Part shown: positions 47,265-56,953 of the stretch, in pieces | Position numbering within the stretch: position 1 is the first letter of the stretch | Layout: the number at the start of each line of letters is the position of its first letter | Origin: Gammaproteobacteria bacterium | GTDB taxonomy: Bacteria > Pseudomonadota > Gammaproteobacteria > UBA6186 > Azoamicaceae | Assembly: GCA_013288135.1 (NCBI GenBank) | Contig: JABDCL010000007.1 | Span: forward strand, 1 to 58,328 | Length of the DNA stretch: 58,328 nucleotides | Direction: 5' to 3' | The notes under the pieces: model-generated | What the model was told of the DNA's origin: nothing | Databases searched by the model: none | What the model saw: only the letters and a program-made list of their open reading frames with translations | Made by a program: the position numbers and the translations under genes

Positions 47265-47935
47265 CCCCTCAACGCCTCCCTAAACCCCTTGATCGTCGCC
47301 ACATAATCTTTCGTCCCAAAGATTGCAGAGCCTGAAACAAAGGTATCCGCCCCTGCATCGCGAATTGCACGAAGATTATCCAAAGTAACACCACCATCAA
47401 TTTCTAAACGAATATTTTTACCACTTTTATCAATAATTCTACGTGCCTCTTTAAGTTTTTCCAAAACCGCAGGAATAAATTTTTGCCCCGCAAAACCTGG
47501 ATTAACGGACATTAACAAAACAATATCAACTTTGTCTAAAACATAAGGTAAAACAGAAAGTGGTGTTGCTGGATTAAATACTAATCCTGCTTGACATCCG
47601 TTATCCCGTATCAACTGTAAACTGCGATCAACGTGATGACTGGCTTCCGGATGAAAAGTAATGATATTAGCACCCGCCTTTGCAAACATAGTTATCAGGC
47701 TATCGACAGGTTTAACCATTAAATGAACATCAATCGGTGCTTTAATTCCATAGTGTCGTAAAGCACTGCAAACTTCTGGACCAAAGGTTAAATTGGGTAC
47801 ATAATGATTATCCATCACATCAAAATGGATCCAATCCGCACCTGCTTTTAAAACAGCATCCACTTCTTCACCTAAACGTGCAAAATCAGCTGACAAAATT
47901 GAAGGGGCAATAATGAAAAGATCCTTTTTTTCCAT
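47261..47935 (-). CDS. rpe: Ribulose-phosphate 3-epimerase
   Basis: It interconverts ribulose 5-phosphate and xylulose 5-phosphate in the pentose phosphate pathway. The 224-residue TIM barrel has [38 protein letters not shown] (metal ligands His and Asp), [19 protein letters not shown] and [20 protein letters not shown]. Family length is standard. It lies just upstream of the signal-peptide kinase and overlaps it by 4 bases. Confidence 0.96.
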   Translation of the reverse strand: MEKKDLFIIAPSILSADFARLGEEVDAVLKAGADWIHFDVMDNHYVPNLTFGPEVCSALRHYGIKAPIDVHLMVKPVDSLITMFAKAGANIITFHPEASHHVDRSLQLIRDNGCQAGLVFNPATPLSVLPYVLDKVDIVLLMSVNPGFAGQKFIPAVLEKLKEARRIIDKSGKNIRLEIDGGVTLDNLRAIRDAGADTFVSGSAIFGTKDYVATIKGFREALRG

Positions 47936-47957
47936 GTTGACTCGCTTACAATAATTA

Positions 47958-48521
47958 TTAAAACCAATAGCTAAAAACTAAAAGATGCAAATTAATACCA
48001 CTATTATGTTTTGCAATACTCGCATTAGAAAAATGAACAAGTCGGTAACCAAGATCATACTGTCGATTCTCGCCAAATCGAATCCCCAACCCCACTCTGT
48101 CTTCAAATTGGAAATTAATGCCCAATTGTTTTCCTCCAATCTCTTTTCTGCTGAGTAATGATAATCCTATTCCCGCATCCAAATAAGGCCAACCTAAACA
48201 AGTTTTTTCTCTTTTTTCAAATCGCAAAACTCCTGCTGCTGCAGCTGCAAATAAGCTTTTATGACTCCCCGGATTTTTGGCTGCCTTCCCATGCATATAA
48301 TATAGACTACCTTCCCAATATCCTCCTAAGGGAAAGGTACTTTCAGGACGAAGTTTATGTCCAAAATCTCTTTGCAAACCAACTCGAATGGGAATAATGC
48401 TGCAATCACCATGACCAGAGGCAATAGAAATACCAGTATTTAAATCATCCGCATTGATTTTCGAAGAAAAAATAAACATCGATAATAATAAAATTCCAAT
48501 TTGGTACGCCCTATATTTCAT
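47958..48521 (-). CDS. PagL-like lipid A 3-O-deacylase (acyloxyacyl hydrolase family)
   Basis: A 187-residue outer-membrane beta-barrel protein. A signal peptide ([18 protein letters not shown]) is followed by alternating barrel strands. The C-terminal [20 protein letters not shown] matches the PagL His-x-Ser-Asn motif (His163, Ser165). Family enzymes remove an acyl chain from lipid A, which softens host recognition. The usual catalytic Glu about 14 residues after the His reads as Asn or a neighbour here, so activity is uncertain. It ends with FSYWF, a usual barrel-type aromatic C-terminus. Overlaps djlA by 4 bases. Confidence 0.78.
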   Translation of the reverse strand: MKYRAYQIGILLLSMFIFSSKINADDLNTGISIASGHGDCSIIPIRVGLQRDFGHKLRPESTFPLGGYWEGSLYYMHGKAAKNPGSHKSLFAAAAAGVLRFEKREKTCLGWPYLDAGIGLSLLSRKEIGGKQLGINFQFEDRVGLGIRFGENRQYDLGYRLVHFSNASIAKHNSGINLHLLVFSYWF

Positions 48522-49399
48522 TTAAATCCCCTTGCTTCCCTAATCCGATCATAGGCTGCTCGAATTTGTTGCGTTTTCTCTTTAGCAAGCTTTACCATGC
48601 CTCCTGGTAAACCCCGTGATGCCAATTTATCAGGATGATGCTGATTCATCAAGCGTCTATAGGCTTTCTTAATATCAGCGATTGTCGCACTCTCAGGTAT
48701 GCCTAATACGCCATAAGCATCTTGCAGTGAAGTGTCTCTTCGTCTTTCCGTATAAGCATGCTGTTGATGACCATAGGAATATCCTCCATAGGCGTGTTTT
48801 GCCCCTGCTTCGGCATAAGCATTTTGTTCAAATTGAGAGGCATACCATTGATAAAAAGATTGTCCCGCCCATTGTCTCGCCCATAATTGATCAAACTCTT
48901 GAGGAGAAAAATTTAATCGTTTGCAGATATGTAATAAAATGCGTTGTTCCTCAGGTTGCAATTTACCATCTGCCAAGGCAGCTTCTAATTGTATTTCTAT
49001 AAAGAAACGCAGCAAATCAGAATGCTTATGGCACGCTTGTAATAAATTTGATAATACCGCATCCAAATCAAAATGAGGCTCTTTGCCTGCATTAAACAAA
49101 TGGATAGCTTCTTGTGTCATCATTTCATTTAATTCAAATTGCGACATGATTTTTCGAGCTGCACGAATTTCATTTTCACTTACCCGACCATCCGCCTTGG
49201 CAAGATGGCCCATCACTGAAAAAGTAGAAGTAAAAAAAGCTCGTTGAACCTCTAAAGCACGCTCACGGGGCATTTGATAAAGATTGATGTGTAACCCTCT
49301 ATCAAATATCCCTCCAACCAAAACGCCAATAACTGCGCCAATAGGCCCTAAAAATAGATACCCCAAAAAGAATCCAATGATTTTGCCAAAAATATTCAT
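48518..49399 (-). CDS. djlA: Co-chaperone DjlA
   Basis: A membrane-anchored DnaJ-like partner of DnaK. The 293-residue protein has one N-terminal helix (GKIIGFFLGYLFLGPIGAVI), a TerB-like middle domain (FSVMGHLAKADGRVSENEI, then LEAALADGKLQPEEQRIL) and a C-terminal J domain (DAYGVLGIPESATIADIKKA, then MNQHHPDKLASRG, with the HPD needed to stimulate DnaK). In related intracellular bacteria DjlA is linked to stress and host growth. Upstream of the PagL-like gene. Confidence 0.94.
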   Translation of the reverse strand: MNIFGKIIGFFLGYLFLGPIGAVIGVLVGGIFDRGLHINLYQMPRERALEVQRAFFTSTFSVMGHLAKADGRVSENEIRAARKIMSQFELNEMMTQEAIHLFNAGKEPHFDLDAVLSNLLQACHKHSDLLRFFIEIQLEAALADGKLQPEEQRILLHICKRLNFSPQEFDQLWARQWAGQSFYQWYASQFEQNAYAEAGAKHAYGGYSYGHQQHAYTERRRDTSLQDAYGVLGIPESATIADIKKAYRRLMNQHHPDKLASRGLPGGMVKLAKEKTQQIRAAYDRIREARGFK

Positions 49400-49479
49400 A
49401 CTGTTAACATCTTTAACTTCAACTGATTAATATAGCCCTTCAGATAAATACTTTGTCTCGGTCGCTAAACTCGCTATGC

Positions 49480-50157
49480 TCAAACACCTCTCCCTCGCAA
49501 AATATTTTTCTGAAGGGCTATAGTTTGTAATTGTTCTGGCGTGCCAATATTATGCCACAACCCCGAAAAATGCTCACCTGTTATCTGACCTTGTGCTATG
49601 GCCTGCTTAAATAGTAATGGCAAAGGATACCTCCCTTCAGGACAAGACTCAAAAAGCTCTGGACGATAAACACCAATCCCCCCAAAATTTAACAAAGGGC
49701 CACCCGATTCTACAATATAATTATTGATTAAAGCATAATCACCCTTAAGATGATGGGGTGGATTATCTGTTAATACTAAGTGCGCAAGCCCCATAGGTTC
49801 TTTGGGTAGTTTTCGAAAATCAAAATCAGTTAAAACATCCCCACTCACAGCAATAAAAGGATTTTTTCCAAGTAAAGGTAAGGCTTTTTTAATGCCTCCC
49901 CCCGTTTCTAAAATGGGATCTTCGTAAGAATATTGAATATTAACACCGTATTCGGTACCATTGCCTAAATAATTTTCTATTTTTTCTCCTAAATATCCAA
50001 GATTTATCACAACTTCGGTAATACCTGCCATTTTAAATGATTTAAGATGGTAGGTAATTAAAGGTTGCTTTGCAACCAGTAATAAGGGTTTGGGAGTATG
50101 ATCCGTCAAAGGACGCATCCGTTTTCCTTCTCCTGCTGCCAAAATCATTGCCCGCAT
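49480..50157 (-). CDS. murU: N-acetylmuramate alpha-1-phosphate uridylyltransferase
   Basis: It forms UDP-MurNAc from MurNAc-1-phosphate in peptidoglycan recycling. A start at 50157 (MRAMILAAGEGKRMRPLTDH) gives 225 residues, with GAGG 6 bases before it; the frame start four codons earlier overlaps the amgK stop. Motifs are TPKPLLLVAKQPLITYHL, PILETGGGIKKALPLLG and SGDVLTDFDF. The gap to amgK is one base, the typical amgK-murU pair. The pathway bypasses de novo UDP-MurNAc synthesis. Confidence 0.9.
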   Translation of the reverse strand: MRAMILAAGEGKRMRPLTDHTPKPLLLVAKQPLITYHLKSFKMAGITEVVINLGYLGEKIENYLGNGTEYGVNIQYSYEDPILETGGGIKKALPLLGKNPFIAVSGDVLTDFDFRKLPKEPMGLAHLVLTDNPPHHLKGDYALINNYIVESGGPLLNFGGIGVYRPELFESCPEGRYPLPLLFKQAIAQGQITGEHFSGLWHNIGTPEQLQTIALQKNILRGRGV

Positions 50158-50158
50158 C

Positions 50159-51169
50159 TTAAACCTCAACTTTAACTTTTAAAGTATTTTCAAAAAATGT
50201 CCAAAGAGGAGTTAACCTTGGATATCGACCACACGTCTCTTTGATATATTTTAAAGGGATGGGTATATCTTTTAAATAGCCTGGTTTACCATCTCTATGA
50301 TATAAGCGAGTAAAAATACCTAAATTTTTTAAATGACGGTGTAATCCTGTCCAATCAAACCATTGCAAAAATTGTTCATGGCTAATATCAGATTTTAGTA
50401 TACCTGCAGCTCTTGCTTGCATTTGGAAATCCAAAACCCATTTTTGAACTTGTGCTCTATCCCAACTGATGTAACAATCTTGAAACAAAGAGACTAAATC
50501 ATAAGTTACAGGACCCAACATCGCATCTTGAAAATCGATTATCCCAGGGTTTGCCGAATCTAAAATCATTAGATTGCGTGAGTGATAATCTCTGTGTATC
50601 ACAACATAAGGTTGTCCCTCTATTGTTTGAATCACTTCACTTAACAGGGGTTTTAATTGCGCCAGGTTATTTTCTATCTCTTTTATTCCTAATCCTAAAT
50701 GTTTTTCTAAATACCAGGTTTGAAAAATCTGCAATTGATCCCACATGAATACACGATTGAATTTGGGTAGAGTGGCTTGACAAGATTGAATCCTAATCAG
50801 GGAGCTCAATGCATCCCGGTATAATGACTCTGCTGAACCCTCATTCAATTCGTGTAAATATAAGCGATCTCCTAAATCCGACAGTAATAAAAATCCTAAG
50901 TCTTGTTCTTGATGTAATATCCTCGGGACAGATAAACCCAGAGAACTCAACAATCCAGCAATCTCTATAAAAGGATGAATGTTTTCTGGTGGCGGGGCAT
51001 CCATCGCCACATATTGCTGGGAGACTTGATCATTGAATCCGTTGCTAGATTCAACAAATACTCTAAAATAACGCCTGAAGCTTGCATCCCCCGCCAATGG
51101 AACATATCGGTAGGAGCGACCCTCCAAAACTCGATTTAGCCATTTTTCTAGAAGTTGTATGCGAATCAT
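50159..51169 (-). CDS. amgK: N-acetylmuramate/N-acetylglucosamine kinase
   Basis: An aminoglycoside-phosphotransferase-fold sugar kinase that makes MurNAc-1-phosphate. The 336-residue protein has VPLAGDASFRRYFRVFVES at the start, VVIHRDYHSRNLMIL (catalytic loop) and PGIIDFQDAMLGPVTYDLVS (metal loop). Cytoplasmic, unlike the kinase-fold protein at 46-47 kb. It is divergent from lptD, as in pseudomonads. Confidence 0.92.
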   Translation of the reverse strand: MIRIQLLEKWLNRVLEGRSYRYVPLAGDASFRRYFRVFVESSNGFNDQVSQQYVAMDAPPPENIHPFIEIAGLLSSLGLSVPRILHQEQDLGFLLLSDLGDRLYLHELNEGSAESLYRDALSSLIRIQSCQATLPKFNRVFMWDQLQIFQTWYLEKHLGLGIKEIENNLAQLKPLLSEVIQTIEGQPYVVIHRDYHSRNLMILDSANPGIIDFQDAMLGPVTYDLVSLFQDCYISWDRAQVQKWVLDFQMQARAAGILKSDISHEQFLQWFDWTGLHRHLKNLGIFTRLYHRDGKPGYLKDIPIPLKYIKETCGRYPRLTPLWTFFENTLKVKVEV

Positions 51170-51227
51170 TGAGTTACCCTTAATACTTACTAACTAATCT
51201 AATTTGCAGCTCTTCCCATTCTATGCG

Positions 51228-53768
51228 ATGGTATGTCACGTGAAACCTATAATGACTTTAATTTTTATTATTACTACTAACCTAATTTTAATCGATATTA
51301 GGACTGGATGCACTCAGCCTTTGGAAAATAATCCTTTTGATGATTGGGTGCCTGTCCCAGAATGCCGATCCTTATGTCAAGGTTATTATTCTGAATTACC
51401 CCCTCCTTTCCCAGGCCAATCTGCTGTGTTTCTTGAAAATCAACCCATTACAGCAACAGCAGACAGTGCAGAATTTCCAGAAGTTGGACCTACTCATCTA
51501 AAGGGTCATGTTCACCTGATTCAGGGTAACAGTCAATTATTTGCTGATAAAGCCATTTTACACCGAAATCCAAACAAAGGTGGACTAGATACAGCAGAAG
51601 CAGAAGGGCACGTACGATTAATTGAACCTGGATTACGAGTTGATGGTACGGAAGGCTTTTTGAATAAAACAGAAGATAAAGAAATTATCGACAATGCAAG
51701 CTATCGTTTATATGATCGTCATGGCCGAGGAATGGCTAAAAGAATAACAGTGCGAAGTAATACACGTATGCAATTAGATGATGCAACCTATACCACCTGT
51801 GCACCCTATCAAAACACCTGGCATCTAAAAGCAAAACGCATTCGATTGAATAAAACAACCGGGCGTGGTCGAGCGCTTCATGCTAAACTGTATGTAAAGG
51901 GTATCCCAATTTTTTATGCGCCCTATCTTGATTTTCCGATTGATGATAGACGACAAACCGGATTTTTATACCCTGGCTTTAATTACACAAACACTTCTGG
52001 ATTTGAGCTATCAACACCTTTTTATTGGAATATGGCTCCCAATTATGACTCAACGCTAACCCCTCGATATTTATGGAAACGCGGGCTAGAAATGAATGGA
52101 TTATTTCGCTACCTTTCTCGTCACAGCATTGGAGAAGTAGAAGGTACCATTTTACCTAATGATAAGGCATATCAAAATTTTCAAAAAGAGAAATTAAAAA
52201 AACATCCATTATTTTTAGATAAAGATCCCAGAGTATTAGGACTTAAAGGGAATGCAAATCGTACCTATTTACGTCTAAAACACACCACTAACTTTAATCC
52301 CAACTGGGGAACCAATATCCATTACCAAAAAGCAGGTGATGATAATTATTTTGCAGATTTTGGTTCTACTTTAGATCAGGCTGCCACAACGCAATTATTG
52401 CAACAAGGTGAGCTTCTCTATCGAGATCCTTATTGGAGTAATGCCATTCGTTTCAAACAATATCAAACTTTACACCCTTTTATTGGACCTGCGGCAGCTG
52501 ACATCTATCGCCAGATTCCACAAATAACACTTGTTAATACCTATCTTGATCTCCCGTGTGGTTTGCAATGGGGTATATCGAGTGATCTGACACGATTTAA
52601 ACATAAACGTGATCCTTTTACATGGCAACCTTTCACCACTGGCGATCGATTTCAAATGCGCCCAAGCCTAAGCCTACCCTTCATAGCACCCGGCTGGTTT
52701 GTTAAACCCCGCATACAATGGGATTTTTTGGGTGAAACATTATCACTCAGTCCCACTTTGCAAAAGTTCCAGCATACTAAAAAGCCAACAAGAACTGTAC
52801 CTATGTTTGATATCGATTCTGGACTCATTTTTGAGCGAACTGTGAATATCTTAAAAGCTCCCTACATTCAAACTTTGGAGCCTAGAGCTTATTATTTACG
52901 TGTACCCTTTCGTGATCAAAACAATCTTCCAATTTTCGATACTAGTCCTTCGGCCTTTGACTATAACCAGTTATACCGCGATAACCGATTTGCTGGCTTA
53001 GATCGTGTAGGAGATGCAAATCAACTTACTTTAGGTGTCACTACTCGATTTTTAACTGGCAAAACTGGCGTTGAACGATTCAGTGTGAGTGGAGGACAAA
53101 TTTATTATTTTGAAGATCGTAAAGTGAGTACTTGCAACCCTAAACAATTCCCCGAATGCCATAAACTTGAAAATCCAGATTTTAACAAACATCGTTCAAA
53201 TTTTGCAGCAACTACTCGATATCAGGCGCAAGAAGCTTGGTCTGCTATAGCAGGTCTCGAGTGGAACCCCTATCGAAAAAAATATGATAAGCGATCATTT
53301 AACATTCAATATCGCCCACACGAACTTGATGTCCTTAATTTAGGGTTTCAACATTTACGCATTAATCCTGCACAAATTAATCCAATAACAGGCAAGCCCG
53401 TCCCTCTTTATCAAACGGATGTCTCTTTCGCATGGCGGCTTTCTGAAGAATGGCGTATTTTAGGTCGTTGGCATTACGACATCAAAAATCATCTCTCCAA
53501 TACTCTATTGGCAGGTATTGAACACCAAGGGTGCTGTACCGCTGTAAGGTTATCAGTCATCCGTTTCCTAAAACCCAATTTTCTCTTTGGTAATAATTTA
53601 CCAACTGCCCGCACTCCATCCACTCCAAATGCAAAAAATATAAATATATATAACACTGGGATACAACTTCAATTTGTATTTAAAGGTTTCGGAAGCGTTG
53701 GACAAAAAGGTATTCAGTCAACCCTAACTTCCATTCCCGGATATCAGTGGCATGACGACAGATTTTAA
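51228..53768 (+). CDS. lptD: LPS-assembly protein LptD
   Basis: An outer-membrane barrel that with LptE places LPS in the outer leaflet. About 846 residues. Starts are uncertain: TTG 51204, ATG 51228 or ATG 51252. I chose 51228 because it gives a lysine-bearing N-region before the hydrophobic stretch TLIFIITTNLILI. No clear ribosome site marks any of them. An OstA-like N-terminal domain (ATADSAEFPEVGPTHLKGHV) precedes the long barrel, with YTTCAPYQNTWHLKAKRIRL and RRQTGFLYPGFNYTNTSGFE. N-terminal Cys and the later GCCTAVRLS pair fit the disulfide pattern of the family. Confidence 0.92.
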   Translation: MVCHVKPIMTLIFIITTNLILIDIRTGCTQPLENNPFDDWVPVPECRSLCQGYYSELPPPFPGQSAVFLENQPITATADSAEFPEVGPTHLKGHVHLIQGNSQLFADKAILHRNPNKGGLDTAEAEGHVRLIEPGLRVDGTEGFLNKTEDKEIIDNASYRLYDRHGRGMAKRITVRSNTRMQLDDATYTTCAPYQNTWHLKAKRIRLNKTTGRGRALHAKLYVKGIPIFYAPYLDFPIDDRRQTGFLYPGFNYTNTSGFELSTPFYWNMAPNYDSTLTPRYLWKRGLEMNGLFRYLSRHSIGEVEGTILPNDKAYQNFQKEKLKKHPLFLDKDPRVLGLKGNANRTYLRLKHTTNFNPNWGTNIHYQKAGDDNYFADFGSTLDQAATTQLLQQGELLYRDPYWSNAIRFKQYQTLHPFIGPAAADIYRQIPQITLVNTYLDLPCGLQWGISSDLTRFKHKRDPFTWQPFTTGDRFQMRPSLSLPFIAPGWFVKPRIQWDFLGETLSLSPTLQKFQHTKKPTRTVPMFDIDSGLIFERTVNILKAPYIQTLEPRAYYLRVPFRDQNNLPIFDTSPSAFDYNQLYRDNRFAGLDRVGDANQLTLGVTTRFLTGKTGVERFSVSGGQIYYFEDRKVSTCNPKQFPECHKLENPDFNKHRSNFAATTRYQAQEAWSAIAGLEWNPYRKKYDKRSFNIQYRPHELDVLNLGFQHLRINPAQINPITGKPVPLYQTDVSFAWRLSEEWRILGRWHYDIKNHLSNTLLAGIEHQGCCTAVRLSVIRFLKPNFLFGNNLPTARTPSTPNAKNINIYNTGIQLQFVFKGFGSVGQKGIQSTLTSIPGYQWHDDRF

Positions 53769-53843
53769 GGTAAAATGGCAAAAAATATTGTTGGGGTCTT
53801 AAAAACACTCCTTTTTAGTTAGATAGATGGTAAGATTGGCAAA

Positions 53844-55136
53844 ATGATGACATACCGTATTATTTCTTTATTAGTCTTCTGTGTTTTTGTATTAACACCC
53901 TTATCTTTAAGTGCTCAAGTTTTAAACCGCACTATTGCCACTGTTAATGACGACGCAATTACAGAATCTGAGCTTGTTTTTCAAACAAATCTTTTAACAT
54001 TGCGCTCAAAACAAAATGAATCAGAATTACCTCCTACAACAGAACTACAAAAACAAGTACTCGAAAGAATGATTTCCGAAAAATTACAACTGCAACAAGC
54101 TAAAGAGCTTAAAATAGAAATTGATGAGAATACTTTAAATCAAACAATCCAAGAAATGGCTAGTCGTGATGGATTATCTCTAGAACAAATGCGTGAATTT
54201 TTAGACGATCAGAAAATTTCGTTCGATGACTTCAGAGATAATATTAAGAAAGAGTTAACCATTTCACGTTTGCAACAACAAGAACTTGGACCTCACATCA
54301 CCATTTCTAAAACCGATGTCGATAACTTTTTGAATTCACCAGAAGGACAAGACCAAACAGGAATTGAATACCACCTGGGCCATATCTTACTTTCTTTTGG
54401 AGAAAACTCTTTACCTCAAGAAGTACAAAAAACTGAAAAAAACGCCAAAGAAATTATTCAACAACTCAGAGCAGGTGCTGATTTTGCTCAATTAGCAATG
54501 AGTAAATCTTCTGGACAACAGGCCTTAAATGGTGGAGATCTCGGATGGCGAAAAGCTGCAGAACTCCCCACTTTGTTTGCAAAACAAACCCCAACGCTAC
54601 AAGTGGGTGAAGTGTTTGGTCCTATTCGCAATAACAATGGTTTTCATATTATTAAATTACTCGATAAACGGGCGAACGGGAGCACAACGTTAAAAACACA
54701 GTTTGAAACTCATGTACGACAAATTTTAATCACAAGCAATGATAAAACTTCCGAAAAAGACGCACAAACACTTTTAGCTAAAGCTTTTGATCAAATTAAC
54801 AAAGGAACTCCCTTTGCTAAAATGGCAGAAAAATATTCACAAGAAACCAGCAGTGCAGCCAAAGGGGGAGACATTGGCTGGGTAACTGAAAAATCAGTTG
54901 TCCCTGAATTTTTCCAACAAATGACAAAACTTCGCCCTGGTGAAGTCAGCCATCCTTTCAAAACTGAGTTGGGCTGGCATCTCATCCAAGTAGTGGAACG
55001 AAAAATTCAACAAAATACTTCTGAAACCATGCGCAATAAAGCAATGGAAGTCCTTTATCAACGAAAATTTGAAGAATACGTAGCATCTTGGTTAAAACGT
55101 ATTCGACAAGAAGCAGAAGTTAAAATTTTTCTGTAA
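53844..55136 (+). CDS. surA: Periplasmic chaperone/peptidyl-prolyl isomerase SurA
   Basis: It escorts outer-membrane proteins such as LptD. The 430-residue protein has a signal peptide (ISLLVFCVFVLTPLSLSAQ), an N-terminal chaperone domain starting VLNRTIATVNDDAITESEL, and two parvulin domains (HLGHILLSFGEN with GGDLGWRKAAELPTLF; VRQILITSNDKTS with GGDIGWVTEKSVVPEFF). Length is normal. Downstream of lptD by 75 bases, the conserved order. Confidence 0.96.
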   Translation: MMTYRIISLLVFCVFVLTPLSLSAQVLNRTIATVNDDAITESELVFQTNLLTLRSKQNESELPPTTELQKQVLERMISEKLQLQQAKELKIEIDENTLNQTIQEMASRDGLSLEQMREFLDDQKISFDDFRDNIKKELTISRLQQQELGPHITISKTDVDNFLNSPEGQDQTGIEYHLGHILLSFGENSLPQEVQKTEKNAKEIIQQLRAGADFAQLAMSKSSGQQALNGGDLGWRKAAELPTLFAKQTPTLQVGEVFGPIRNNNGFHIIKLLDKRANGSTTLKTQFETHVRQILITSNDKTSEKDAQTLLAKAFDQINKGTPFAKMAEKYSQETSSAAKGGDIGWVTEKSVVPEFFQQMTKLRPGEVSHPFKTELGWHLIQVVERKIQQNTSETMRNKAMEVLYQRKFEEYVASWLKRIRQEAEVKIFL

Positions 55137-55150
55137 GACGGACATTTTTT

Positions 55151-55175
55151 GTAGGAGCTGGTCCCTGTGCCGGCC
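55151..55175 (+). repeat. Diverged GTAGGGGCGG-type single unit
   Basis: GTAGGAGCTGGTCCC followed by TGTGCCGGCC aligns with the repeat behind sucA at about 19 of 25 positions by eye. It is followed directly by the reverse copy of the CCCCACTTTG repeat, so two repeat families are joined here in the surA-rsmA gap. Confidence 0.5.
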
Positions 55176-55215
55176 AAAAAAATCCCCCCTAGCCCCCCTT
55201 TTTCAAAGTGGGGAA
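55175..55215 (-). repeat. ATTCCCCACTTTGAAAAAGG-type repeat, copy 2
   Basis: On the minus strand the sequence runs TTCCCCACTTTGAAAAAGGG with a GGGCTAGGGGGGATTTT end. It matches the copies at 46165 and 56863 except for one or two bases. It lies between surA and rsmA and would extend the rsmA frame if read through; the true rsmA start lies after it. Confidence 0.75.
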
Positions 55216-55249
55216 CCAAAGGAAAATCCATATACCAAATGTATCACCA

Positions 55250-56041
55250 ATGAAATATCACACACCTCGTAAACGGTTCGGACAAAATTTTCTTGAAGAT
55301 CCATTTGTCATACAAAAAATCCTACAATCCCTCCAACTTAAACCAGATGATCATTTAATTGAAATTGGACCTGGTTTAGGCGCCCTAACCAAACCCTTGC
55401 TTCAAATGCTTAATCATCTTGAGGTCATTGAACTTGATCGCGACCTAGCAAAAACATTACAAGAAGAATGTCATGCTTCTAAAAATTTAACTTTACATCA
55501 AGCCGATACTTTAAAGTTTGATTTCCAAACTTTATTTAAAAATAACCAAAAACTTAAAATCGTTGGCAATCTCCCGTATAATATTTCAACACCATTATTG
55601 TTTCATCTTTTAAAATACTCATACATTATTCAAGATATGCATTTTATGCTACAAAAGGAAGTCGTAGACAGACTGATTGCAAAGCCAAATTCCAAAGCCT
55701 ATGGTAGATTGTCAATCATGACTCAATATCATTGTGAAACCCATTTTTTATTTACAGTACCCCCCACCGCATTTAGACCAGCACCCAAGGTAACTTCTGC
55801 CTTCATTCGTCTTATCCCCTATGCAAAACTACCCTTTGTTGCTCATAGTATTCACATACTCCAAGAAATAACGACCCATGCTTTTACTCAACGAAGAAAA
55901 ATTCTGCAAAATTCCTTAAAAAAATATTTAGAATTACAAGATTTCGAAAGACTTTCCATCAATCCCCTCAGCCGACCTGAGAACCTCTCTGTCAACGAAT
56001 TTGTGCAAATCAGTAATTATATTCAGGAAAAAAGATCATGA
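55250..56041 (+). CDS. rsmA: 16S rRNA (adenine1518/1519-N6)-dimethyltransferase
   Basis: It dimethylates two adenines in the 16S 3' hairpin during 30S maturation. The start at ATG 55250 gives MKYHTPRKRFGQNFLEDPF and 263 residues; the frame continues upstream through GTG 55208 into a repeat, which I reject. SAM motifs are LIEIGPGLGALTKPLL and VIELDRD, with the NPPY-type loop VGNLPYNISTPLL. RPAPKVTSAFIRL is in the C-terminal domain. Overlaps apaH by 4 bases. Confidence 0.95.
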   Translation: MKYHTPRKRFGQNFLEDPFVIQKILQSLQLKPDDHLIEIGPGLGALTKPLLQMLNHLEVIELDRDLAKTLQEECHASKNLTLHQADTLKFDFQTLFKNNQKLKIVGNLPYNISTPLLFHLLKYSYIIQDMHFMLQKEVVDRLIAKPNSKAYGRLSIMTQYHCETHFLFTVPPTAFRPAPKVTSAFIRLIPYAKLPFVAHSIHILQEITTHAFTQRRKILQNSLKKYLELQDFERLSINPLSRPENLSVNEFVQISNYIQEKRS

Positions 56042-56856
56042 GCACTTATGCGATTGGAGATGTCCAAGGGTGTTATGATCCTCTCATGCGACTCTTAGAT
56101 AAAATTCATTTTGATAAAGAAAAAGATCAATTATGGTTTACAGGAGATTTAGTAAATCGAGGACCTAACTCTCTTAAAACAGTACGTTTTGTGAAATCTC
56201 TTAATACAAGTGCCATCACGGTTTTAGGCAACCACGATCTTACCTTGCTGGCGGTGGGATATGGAACGAAACCCTACAATGCTAATTATTATACGTTTAA
56301 TGATATCTTAGAAGCTCCCGACCGAGATTCTTTCTTAAGCTGGTTTAAAACTTTACCCTTGATACATCATGATCCAAAACTTGGGTTTTCCCTAGTCCAT
56401 GCAGGATTTCATCCCCTTTGGGATTTGACACTTGCATTAAAACTGGCCAAAGAGGTAGAAACTATTTTACAAGGACCTGAATCCTTATTTCATGAATTTT
56501 TAAAACATCTCTATGGTAATGAGCCCGATACCTGGGATCTTCACTTAACAGGATGGGATAGAATACGGTTTATTGTAAATTGTTTTACCCGAATGCGATT
56601 TTGTAATGAAGCAGGTAAATTAGAATTCTTAACTAAAGAATCTGCCCATGCAGCACCCCCTGGATTTTCACCCTGGTTTCAGATCCCCAATCGTAAAACC
56701 AAAGAAATGAATATCATCTTTGGCCACTGGGCCGCACTAGAAGGCCACACGAATACCCCAAAGGTTTTTGCCTTAGATACCGGCTGTGTCTGGGGCAATT
56801 GCTTAACCGCCCTAAGATTAGAAGATCAGCAGCGGTATACAGTGGATTGCAAATAA
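56038..56856 (+). CDS. apaH: Bis(5'-nucleosyl)-tetraphosphatase, symmetrical
   Basis: It hydrolyses Ap4A to two ADP and can act on capped RNA 5' ends. The 272-residue metallophosphatase has GDVQGCYDPLMRLL, FTGDLVNRGPNSL, VLGNHDLTLLAV and the C-terminal FGHWAALEG with LDTGCVWGNCLTALRLE. Start overlaps rsmA (ATGA). A repeat follows directly after the gene. Confidence 0.96.
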   Translation: MSTYAIGDVQGCYDPLMRLLDKIHFDKEKDQLWFTGDLVNRGPNSLKTVRFVKSLNTSAITVLGNHDLTLLAVGYGTKPYNANYYTFNDILEAPDRDSFLSWFKTLPLIHHDPKLGFSLVHAGFHPLWDLTLALKLAKEVETILQGPESLFHEFLKHLYGNEPDTWDLHLTGWDRIRFIVNCFTRMRFCNEAGKLEFLTKESAHAAPPGFSPWFQIPNRKTKEMNIIFGHWAALEGHTNTPKVFALDTGCVWGNCLTALRLEDQQRYTVDCK

Positions 56857-56862
56857 CCTTGG

Positions 56863-56900
56863 ATTCCCCACTTTGAAAAAGGGGGTTAAGGGGGATTTTT
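56863..56900 (+). repeat. ATTCCCCACTTTGAAAAAGG-type repeat, copy 3
   Basis: Begins ATTCCCCACTTTGAAAAAGG and ends in a GGTTAAGGGGG run plus ATTTTT, 6 bases behind apaH. It differs from copy 1 by only a few bases. It can pair CCCC with the later GGGG run, so it may stop transcription before coxB. Confidence 0.75.
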
Positions 56901-56953
56901 ATAATCACAAAATCAGTTGACAAACCGATAGCATCCGCGGTCCAATAATACCC

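Noticed and set aside
55208-55249. GTG start of rsmA inside the repeat
   Set aside because: The added 14 residues come from a repeat and are not part of the family N-terminus.
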